Assembly (NCBI GenBank): GCA_937924335.1
Contig: CALDWW010000055.1
Coordinates: 62,001-126,000, forward strand
DNA: 64,000 nucleotides
Direction of reading: 5' to 3'
DNA from: an uncultured Gammaproteobacteria bacterium
GTDB lineage: Bacteria; Pseudomonadota; Gammaproteobacteria; Steroidobacterales; XN24
The notes under the pieces were generated by a model that was not told the DNA's origin, searched no databases, and was given only the letters and a program-made list of their open reading frames with translations. Below are positions 58,033 through 64,000 of this stretch, in pieces (the first letter of the stretch is position 1; each line of letters starts with the position of its first letter). A program made the translations under genes and the position numbers.

Positions 58033-58558
58033 CCTGAGCCGGCTCCTGTTCGAGGCATTGAAGAATCTGACGGGCCACATCGGGCACCCGCCGCCCGTCG
58101 GTGTCAATGACATGATCGGCGATCTCCCGATAGATCGGCTCGCGGACCTGCATCAGCTCCGCGAGCCGCGCACCGGGATCCGGCGTATGCAACAGCGGTC
58201 TGCCGCGAGAGCGGCGCGTGCGCTCCAGTTGCTGGGGTACCGATGCGTGCAGATAGATGACGATCCCCCTGGATCGCAGGTCGGCGCGATTGTCCGGATC
58301 GAGAACCGCACCGCCGCCGGTGGCCAGCACGATCCGGTCGCGGCTGGACAGCTCATCGATGACCGACCGCTCACGCTTGCGGAAGCCCGCCTCACCCTCT
58401 TTCTCGAAGATGAAGGGAATGTCCACGCCGGTGCGGTCCTCTATCTCCGCATCACTATCGAGAAACTGCGTCCGCAGCATGCGCGACAGTTGCCGGCCGA
58501 CGGCGGATTTCCCCGCGCCCATCGGTCCGATCAGGAATACGTTCTGAGTGATGCCCAT
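58025..58558 (-). CDS. aroK: Shikimate kinase
   Basis: The 177-residue P-loop kinase has Walker A GPMGAGKS (11-18), the shikimate-binding DSDAEIEDRTG, and LATGGGAVLDPDNR, with the lid RSRGRPLL. It phosphorylates shikimate. ATG 58558 is preferred; TTG 58567 is possible. Only about 20 bp separate it from a strong terminator of the upstream gene, so its promoter must lie in or before that hairpin, or transcription must read through. Confidence 0.95.
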   Translation of the reverse strand: MGITQNVFLIGPMGAGKSAVGRQLSRMLRTQFLDSDAEIEDRTGVDIPFIFEKEGEAGFRKRERSVIDELSSRDRIVLATGGGAVLDPDNRADLRSRGIVIYLHASVPQQLERTRRSRGRPLLHTPDPGARLAELMQVREPIYREIADHVIDTDGRRVPDVARQILQCLEQEPAQDG

Positions 58559-58577
58559 CGAGAGCAAAGCCTAACAC

Positions 58578-58611
58578 CAAAAGAAAAGGGCCAGACCGGA
58601 AGGTCTGGCCC
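58578..58611 (-). terminator. Rho-independent terminator between Ig-repeat gene and aroK
   Basis: GGGCCAGACC and GGTCTGGCCC form a perfect 10-bp stem around TTCC (minus strand), followed by TTTTCTTTT. The T-tract orientation shows that it ends minus-strand transcripts from the pil/Ig-repeat unit. Confidence 0.93.
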
Positions 58612-58635
58612 CTGGATTTTCAACGCCGCAGTCGG

Positions 58636-61128
58636 TCAGAGATCATCCTGGCAGGATGCGCTCGTCCCCCACTTGCTGTCGACGCCACCCGGAGGATCGA
58701 TGTCGAGCTTGACGTCATCCACCGTCACCGGCAGTACGAACTCGGCCGTCGTGGCAAACTCGGTGCCGGCGACCGCCGTCTTGGCGCGCAGCCTGACCTT
58801 GAGCCAGTTACCGTTCTCCTGCTGATAGGTGATGCGGAAATCGGCGCGGCCCGTGTCATCCGTCACCAGCTGGGATGACGACAACAACGCGATGTTGCCG
58901 GCCTCGATCTTGCCACTGGCGTTGCCGATCCCGCCCGGCTGCTGGGGGCCACCCGGGTTCAGTACCGCGGCATCGTCTTCGCCCGTATCGATGCGGCCGT
59001 TACGGCAGCGCGGATCAAGGTTCGGCTCCTGGAACGCGTCGCAGAACTTGGTATCTTCGTCGTAACAACGCACCGTCTCCGAGGCGGCCCAGCGATTGTT
59101 CAGAATCTCGGGCACATACATGCCCTTGATGTACTGAATCGAAAGCACGCTGACATCGACCGGCGCTCCCGCCACGCCGACGCCCTCGACGTCGGTCACC
59201 AGCACGGTCCATGGCTGCTCGTAAGTCGTCGTGTCGGGCTCGAACAACGAGTTACCGGTACCGAGACTGAGGAACACTTCCTGGCCGGCAACGGTCAGGC
59301 TGACGCTGTCGTTGACGGTCGTGTTTGAAATCACTCTGGCCGTCACGGTCACCGCACCGGAGGCACCTACGGTGGAACCGGCCGTGTAGACGACCTCCGC
59401 CTGACCGGCGCTGTTGGTAATGTTACCGCCGGCCGACAAGGTGCCGCCGGTGACGTCATCGAGGAGAAACTCGATGAATTCATTCTTGACGAGATTGCCA
59501 TTCGGGTCACGCACCGTCGCCCGTATGGTGCTCTGCTCGCCCGGCGCGACGATGAAGCGGCTCGCCTGCAGATCCAGGGAGGCCGGCGTCGTCGCGACGA
59601 ACTCGATCTCCTGGGAGATCTGCGTGCCGTTACCGTTGACGGCCGTCAGCAGCGCCACACCGGAGCTGTCCGAGGAGATCTGCACCGTACCCCGGCCGTT
59701 GGCATTCAGCACAACAGAATTCTGCGTCAGAGTCCCGCGAGTGGTGAACAGGTTGACCGACTGGCCGGTCTGCGGGACGCCGTTGATCAGCCACTCGACG
59801 GTGACGTTGGTCTGGACGCCCAGGGGAATCTCGGTGCCGGCGGCCGGCGCCAGGTAAGTAAACGCATCCTGGCTGACCTCGAGGTCGATGTTGGCGACTT
59901 CGCCAATGGAAGTCGCTGTGAGCGTGTCCGCACCGAATACGGTAGCGGTCAGGAACACGGCAGCCTCGCCCTGGCTGTCCGTCACAACAGACGGTGCACT
60001 GAGCGTATTGCCGTTGGCGGAGGTGAAGTCCACGGCCTCGCCGGGAATTCCGTTGTCGCCGGAATCCAGCAACCTGGCCAGATACTGCACGTCAGCATCC
60101 GCGACGACATTGATGGGACCGCTGAGCTCCAGTCGCGTACCGTTGACGTCCACGGTCACGGTCTCCTCGGCGAATCCGGCCTCGGCGGTCACAGTGATCG
60201 TCCGGTTGGTAGGATCTCCTGCCGTACCCAGCGTCGCCTCGGCGCGCCCATTGGCGTCGGTCTGCGGGTCGGACTGGGCGATGTCACCCGTGTCCGCGGT
60301 AATGCTGACGATGGCGCCCGGCACAACTCGCCCGCCCGAATCCTGGACGATGGCGGTAATATCCGCCCGGCTTACGCCATCGGATCCCAGAGTCGGTGTA
60401 CTGGTAAACAGACCGATGCTGGCGATATCCACGCCAATCTCTATATCCAGCGTTGTGAGTTCACCGAATCCGGTAGCAACCAGCTGGTCCTGACCGAAGT
60501 CATCGCCGGTATATCGGAAGGTCGCCTCTCCGGCGGCGTTGGTGTTTCGCGCCGGGAAGTCGATAGTGTTGTCGGCGATCGAACTTAAGGTGACCTCCTG
60601 ACCGGCGATGGGATTACCCAGATCATCGGTCAGCCGGACGATGTACTCGGTGATCGCGCCGACAAAGACCTCCGTGGGCCCATCGATGACCAACTGGGCA
60701 TTCACGATGCTGACGCCGATCGCGTTGCTGACGCCCTCCGAGGTCGCGGTCACCGTAATCGTACGCGGCGTGTTGTCACCGCCCGCGCCTACGATCGTCT
60801 CGGCCTGCCCCAGCTCGTCGGAGATCACCGATCCCGCGCTGAGCACGCCGCTGTCGGCGACGAACGTCACGACGGCACCGGGGACCACCACGTTGTTGGA
60901 GTCCTGCACGATGGCGGTGATGACCGCCGATGCGTTACCCGAGGTGGGTAGCTGGGCGCTGCTGGCCGACAGCGTCACCTGTGCGACGGCACCGGTAGCC
61001 GCGCCGTCATCGTCCGGCGGCACCAGGATAGTTTCGTCGCTGCCGCCGCCGCCGCAGCCGGCGATGGCCAGTGCCGCTAGCAGGGAGCCGGTCCGAAGCC
61101 AGCCCGAGAGGAGTGTCGATCTTTGCAT
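58636..61128 (-). CDS. Large Ig-like (Big_1/invasin type) repeat lipoprotein in the pil cluster
   Basis: The 830-residue protein has a lipoprotein signal with lipobox LAIAGC, a Gly/Asp linker, then about six Ig-like repeats of 90-100 residues. Repeats 1 and 3 share TAIVQDS..VVPGA and RTITVTA; repeats 2 and 4 share a GP..V start and a late T(A)TxxGE(V/L) block, so a two-domain cassette appears duplicated. The C-terminal 200 residues hold a four-Cys region and a unique domain. ATG 61128 is chosen because GGAA precedes it by 7 nt; ATG 61140 has no ribosome site. It begins 38 bp after pilQ with no terminator between, and probably faces the periplasm or the surface. Function unknown. Confidence 0.85.
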   Translation of the reverse strand: MQRSTLLSGWLRTGSLLAALAIAGCGGGGSDETILVPPDDDGAATGAVAQVTLSASSAQLPTSGNASAVITAIVQDSNNVVVPGAVVTFVADSGVLSAGSVISDELGQAETIVGAGGDNTPRTITVTATSEGVSNAIGVSIVNAQLVIDGPTEVFVGAITEYIVRLTDDLGNPIAGQEVTLSSIADNTIDFPARNTNAAGEATFRYTGDDFGQDQLVATGFGELTTLDIEIGVDIASIGLFTSTPTLGSDGVSRADITAIVQDSGGRVVPGAIVSITADTGDIAQSDPQTDANGRAEATLGTAGDPTNRTITVTAEAGFAEETVTVDVNGTRLELSGPINVVADADVQYLARLLDSGDNGIPGEAVDFTSANGNTLSAPSVVTDSQGEAAVFLTATVFGADTLTATSIGEVANIDLEVSQDAFTYLAPAAGTEIPLGVQTNVTVEWLINGVPQTGQSVNLFTTRGTLTQNSVVLNANGRGTVQISSDSSGVALLTAVNGNGTQISQEIEFVATTPASLDLQASRFIVAPGEQSTIRATVRDPNGNLVKNEFIEFLLDDVTGGTLSAGGNITNSAGQAEVVYTAGSTVGASGAVTVTARVISNTTVNDSVSLTVAGQEVFLSLGTGNSLFEPDTTTYEQPWTVLVTDVEGVGVAGAPVDVSVLSIQYIKGMYVPEILNNRWAASETVRCYDEDTKFCDAFQEPNLDPRCRNGRIDTGEDDAAVLNPGGPQQPGGIGNASGKIEAGNIALLSSSQLVTDDTGRADFRITYQQENGNWLKVRLRAKTAVAGTEFATTAEFVLPVTVDDVKLDIDPPGGVDSKWGTSASCQDDL

Positions 61129-61166
61129 GTCAGATTCCATCCGAAATGTTCTGTGCGTAAAACGCC

Positions 61167-63344
61167 TCAGTAGATGTTGCTCCCCTCCCGGAGAATCTTG
61201 GGCGTGACGAAGATAAGCAGCTCCGCCTTGTTCGATATGTCGCTATTGCTCTTGAACAGCCGGCCGACGCCCGGAATATCACCCAGGATCGGCACCTTGT
61301 TGATGGCCTCGCGGCGCTCGGTCTCGAAGATGCCGCCAAGGACGACAGTTTCACCGTCATTAACCAGGACCTGGGTGGTCACTTCCCGGGTATCGATACT
61401 CGGCACCAGTCCACCGGTCGCGCTCGGCACGAACTCACCGACGCTGTCCTGGTTCACCTGAAGATCCATGATGATGCGATCATCCGGAGTGATCTGAGGC
61501 GTCACCAGCAGGCTGAGGACTGCCTCCTTGAACTGGGTCGTCGTGGCGCCGCTGGATGCAGACTCCTGGTAGGGAATCTCGACACCCTGCTTGATCAGGG
61601 CTTCCTTCTGATTCGCCGTGATCACCCTCGGTGTCGAGATGATCTCTCCGCGACCTTCAGACTGGGCAGCCTGCAGCTCGAGGTCGAGCAGGTAGTCAGA
61701 GTCGAGGATGGCGAGAGCCAGCCTGCCTGCCGGATTGTCGATGGGCAGATTGACGTTATAGCGCTCGTCGATGGGCGGCACGGTTACCGGGAACGGATTG
61801 CCGGTATCGTTGATGTTCTCGATACCAGACTGGACGATCGTGTCGGAACCCTGGCCGCTACCGGTGACCGACATCAGGCCGTCGACGCCGTCATCGGTGA
61901 CGTAGGTGAGGCCCGCCCGTACACCGAGATCCCTGCTGAAGTCATCGTTGACCACGACGATCCGGGACTCGATCAGGACCTGCTTGACCGGGATGTCCAG
62001 CGTCTGGACAAGCTGGCGGATGTCCGCCAACCGCTCGGCTGTGTCATAGGCCAGCAGGGTGTTGGTACGCTCGTCGATACTGACCGTACCGCGATCGGAC
62101 AGCAGCGAATTGTCACCGCCCGTCTGGATGAGAGCGGCCAACTCACCGGCTTTCGCGTAATTGACCTGGATGAAGTCGGAGCGCAGCGGGGTCAGCTCCT
62201 GGAGCTTCTCACGTGCCTCGAGGTCCTGCTGTTCGCGCAGCGCGATCTCTTCGGCGGGCGCGACCATGACGACATTGTCGATCTGGCGGCTGTCCAGTCC
62301 GCGCGTTGCCAGCACGATATCGAGCGCCTGGTCCCAGGGCACGTTGCGCAGACGCAGGGTCACGTTGCCCGTCACAGTATCGCTGACAACCATGTTCAGG
62401 CCGCTGACTTCAGCCAGCAACTGGAGCACGGCGCGCGTCTCGATGTCCTGGAAGTTCAGGGTCAGCTTCTGTCCTGCGTACTCTTTGCCGGTGTCGTAGA
62501 TACCCAGCATGTCTTGCGGATCTTTGATCACGGGCCGGACTTCGAGATTGAAGACGTCGTCGGCCTGATAGGCGAAATGCTCGTAATCGCCGGTCGCGGC
62601 AATTATCAAGCGGGCACCTTCGCCCGCCTGGAGAGTGTCGACAGTGGTCACGGGGGTAGCGAAATCCAGCACGTCCAGTCTGCGGCGCAGATTCTGCGGC
62701 AGCCCGGTCTTGCGGAAATCGACGACGATGTTGCCGCCCTGTTCCCTCATGTCCACTTCGGTTCCCGGGTCGGTCAGCTTGACAACGATCCGGCCTCCAC
62801 CCTCTTCAGTGCGGCGGAAATCGACATCGCGGATCGAGCGATCGCCGACGGCGGCTGATGGCGTCGGCGCTGCGGTGAAGGTCGATGTCTTCGCCGCCTT
62901 CGCAGTGCTGCCTCCAAGGTTGATCACGATGGTGTTGCCTTCGACGCGCGTCTCGTACGGCACCATGTAGTCCATGTTCAGCACGACCCGGGTGCGCCCT
63001 TGTGCTTCGGCGGCGACCACAGTGTCCAACGCTCCTTCCTTGACGACAGTCCTTCGTGAGGCCAGCGCCAGTCCCGTTCCCGGCAGATCCAGCGATATCC
63101 TCGCCGGATTGTCGATCGCGAAACTCAGGGGTTCCGGCGCCGGTCCATTCATCTTCAGGTAGACGACTACGCGTTCTCCGGCAGGGGCACTGACGTCGAT
63201 CGCCTGCAGCGCCAATGAACTGTCCTGCCCCTCGGCGATACCCGCCAGGAACATTAACGGAATCAGTGTCACCAGAGCGCGCAGCCGTCCCGTCAGCCTT
63301 AGATTACGGCGGGCCGTCAAGCTCGCCCCTTTGTTGCGCGTCAT
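61167..63344 (-). CDS. pilQ: Type IV pilus secretin PilQ
   Basis: The 725-residue outer-membrane secretin has a signal peptide, N-terminal AMIN domains (about 45-240), an STN domain (KLTLNFQDIETRAVLQLLAEVSGLN), an N1/secretin_N domain (FIQVNYAKAGELAALI) and the C-terminal secretin gate with GEIISTPRVITANQKEA, VEIPYQES and LNDGET-like VLVNDGETVVLGGIFE. It forms the pore through which pili pass. ATG 63344 is chosen because GGGAG lies 8 nt upstream; ATG 63365 overlaps the pilP stop. AlgZ/AlgR at 7-9 kb are known pilus regulators in relatives. Confidence 0.95.
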   Translation of the reverse strand: MTRNKGASLTARRNLRLTGRLRALVTLIPLMFLAGIAEGQDSSLALQAIDVSAPAGERVVVYLKMNGPAPEPLSFAIDNPARISLDLPGTGLALASRRTVVKEGALDTVVAAEAQGRTRVVLNMDYMVPYETRVEGNTIVINLGGSTAKAAKTSTFTAAPTPSAAVGDRSIRDVDFRRTEEGGGRIVVKLTDPGTEVDMREQGGNIVVDFRKTGLPQNLRRRLDVLDFATPVTTVDTLQAGEGARLIIAATGDYEHFAYQADDVFNLEVRPVIKDPQDMLGIYDTGKEYAGQKLTLNFQDIETRAVLQLLAEVSGLNMVVSDTVTGNVTLRLRNVPWDQALDIVLATRGLDSRQIDNVVMVAPAEEIALREQQDLEAREKLQELTPLRSDFIQVNYAKAGELAALIQTGGDNSLLSDRGTVSIDERTNTLLAYDTAERLADIRQLVQTLDIPVKQVLIESRIVVVNDDFSRDLGVRAGLTYVTDDGVDGLMSVTGSGQGSDTIVQSGIENINDTGNPFPVTVPPIDERYNVNLPIDNPAGRLALAILDSDYLLDLELQAAQSEGRGEIISTPRVITANQKEALIKQGVEIPYQESASSGATTTQFKEAVLSLLVTPQITPDDRIIMDLQVNQDSVGEFVPSATGGLVPSIDTREVTTQVLVNDGETVVLGGIFETERREAINKVPILGDIPGVGRLFKSNSDISNKAELLIFVTPKILREGSNIY

Positions 63345-63364
63345 GAGCTGTACTCCCAGCATCA

Positions 63365-63892
63365 TCAGTTTTCACCCAGACCGATCGTGGCGGTACGCTC
63401 GATATATCCGCCGATACCGTCCGGGATGATTTCGACCACCCGAATCTCGGTCTCTTCTATCGCTATGATCCGGCCGTCGTTCTGGCCGACGTAGTTTCCG
63501 ACTGTCACTCTGTGAACCAGAGTGTCTCCGGTCTGCACCAGTCCGTAGTAAGCGCCTTCCTGCGTCAACGTCCCCACCATATCCAACGTATCCAGCGGGA
63601 ACTGCTCGAGGTACTCACGACTGCGACTGCTATCTGGACGCAGACCTTGGCCACCGCCCGACCTCGCGTCCTGCACCGGTGCATCTGGCACGAACGGCGA
63701 ACGCAGATCGAAGGCCTGATACGCAAATGCTTCGTATGGCCTGATCACCGGCAACGGCTCTATCCGTCCACCGGGTCGCGCGTTGACCTCGGCGATATAG
63801 GCCTCCAGGTCGGACATGTCGCGGCCACAGCCCGACAGACCGACCGCCAATGTGGCGAGCAATATCCCGATTGCCGCGCGGACCCCGATCAT
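63365..63892 (-). CDS. pilP: Type IV pilus assembly lipoprotein PilP
   Basis: The 175-residue protein has a lipoprotein signal (lipobox LSGC), an unstructured linker (PVIRPYEAFAYQAFDLRSPF, the helix that threads the PilNO dimer), and a C-terminal beta domain (LDTLDMVGTLTQEG, RVTVGNYVGQNDGRI). It links the inner-membrane PilMNO complex to PilQ. Its start overlaps the pilO stop by ATGA. Confidence 0.95.
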   Translation of the reverse strand: MIGVRAAIGILLATLAVGLSGCGRDMSDLEAYIAEVNARPGGRIEPLPVIRPYEAFAYQAFDLRSPFVPDAPVQDARSGGGQGLRPDSSRSREYLEQFPLDTLDMVGTLTQEGAYYGLVQTGDTLVHRVTVGNYVGQNDGRIIAIEETEIRVVEIIPDGIGGYIERTATIGLGEN

Positions 63893-64000
63893 GTTTGCTC
63901 CTCGCCTTCTTCGAGATATCGATAAGTCTTGGCCGTGACACTCATGACGAGATCATCGGCGTTACCCGCGCCGGCCCCGTCGAGTTCATCGGCCTCCTTG
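63889..64000 (-). CDS. pilO: Type IV pilus assembly protein PilO (C-terminal part)
   Basis: The last 37 residues run off the right edge and end with VMSVTAKTYRYLEEGEEQT. The AKTYRYL ending before an acidic tail is characteristic of PilO, and its place directly before pilP supports it. PilO is an inner-membrane protein that dimerises with PilN. The rest of the operon (pilM, pilN) is expected beyond the window. Confidence 0.85.
   Translation of the reverse strand, partial: KEADELDGAGAGNADDLVMSVTAKTYRYLEEGEEQT

Overview
This is GC-rich chromosomal DNA from a gammaproteobacterium. The evidence is gene order: algZ-algR-hemC-hemD-hemX-hemY, dapF-DUF484-xerC, hslV-hslU, ubiE-ubiJ-ubiB, pilO-pilP-pilQ next to aroK-aroB, and ybbA-ybbP divergent from tesA. 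The protein repertoire fits the Xanthomonadales/Chromatiales/Woeseia side of the class better than the enterics, but the exact lineage cannot be fixed from the sequence alone. Almost everything is core metabolism. I see no insertion sequence, prophage, CRISPR array, rRNA or toxin-antitoxin pair.

Layout. 0.0-3.0 kb: gene tail, tRNA-Arg(CCG), membrane c-type cytochrome, comM, ubiK. 3.0-5.3 kb: nitrogen module of PII, AmtB and a second PII, with a sigma-54 promoter and an NtrC-like palindrome. 5.3-13.0 kb: DUF4124 protein, then a tightly packed run of an oxidoreductase, AlgZ/AlgR and hemCDXY. 13.0-17.0 kb: ferredoxin-type reductase, NAD-dependent epimerase, orphan ParA and UbiD. 17.2-25.1 kb: dapF, DUF484, xerC, hslVU, DUF971, ubiE, ubiJ, ubiB. 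25.2-27.1 kb: small genes and mscL. 27.2-33.9 kb: complete trpEGDCFBA operon headed by a Trp-rich leader peptide and attenuator. 34.1-42.6 kb: SLC13 transporter, PEP carboxylase, an operon of YcgN, an iodotyrosine-deiodinase-like flavoprotein and a Na+/amino-acid symporter, and a hydroxyacid dehydrogenase. 42.6-49.3 kb: photolyase, Nudix, oxyR, ybbP-ybbA and tesA. 49.5-53.0 kb: fadD, patatin, phasin-like protein. 53.2-58.6 kb: an FFLxDLYG protein and the aroK-aroB-dgt-pyrF-hemE run. 58.6-64.0 kb: an Ig-repeat lipoprotein and pilQ, pilP and pilO (partial).

Functional themes. Ubiquinone synthesis is spread over ubiK, ubiD, ubiE, ubiJ and ubiB. Heme synthesis is present as hemC, hemD, hemE and the hemX/hemY companions. 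Nitrogen uptake and tryptophan synthesis each carry readable regulatory DNA.

Most interesting items: (1) the trp attenuator with a W-H-W-W leader peptide whose predicted promoter implies a leaderless mRNA; (2) a near-perfect OxyR half-site placed exactly over the oxyR start codon, again with no Shine-Dalgarno; (3) a flavoprotein with the Glu-x3-Tyr-x20-Lys triad of iodotyrosine deiodinases, translationally coupled to a sodium/amino-acid symporter; (4) a large Ig-repeat lipoprotein inserted between pilQ and aroK, built from a duplicated two-domain cassette.
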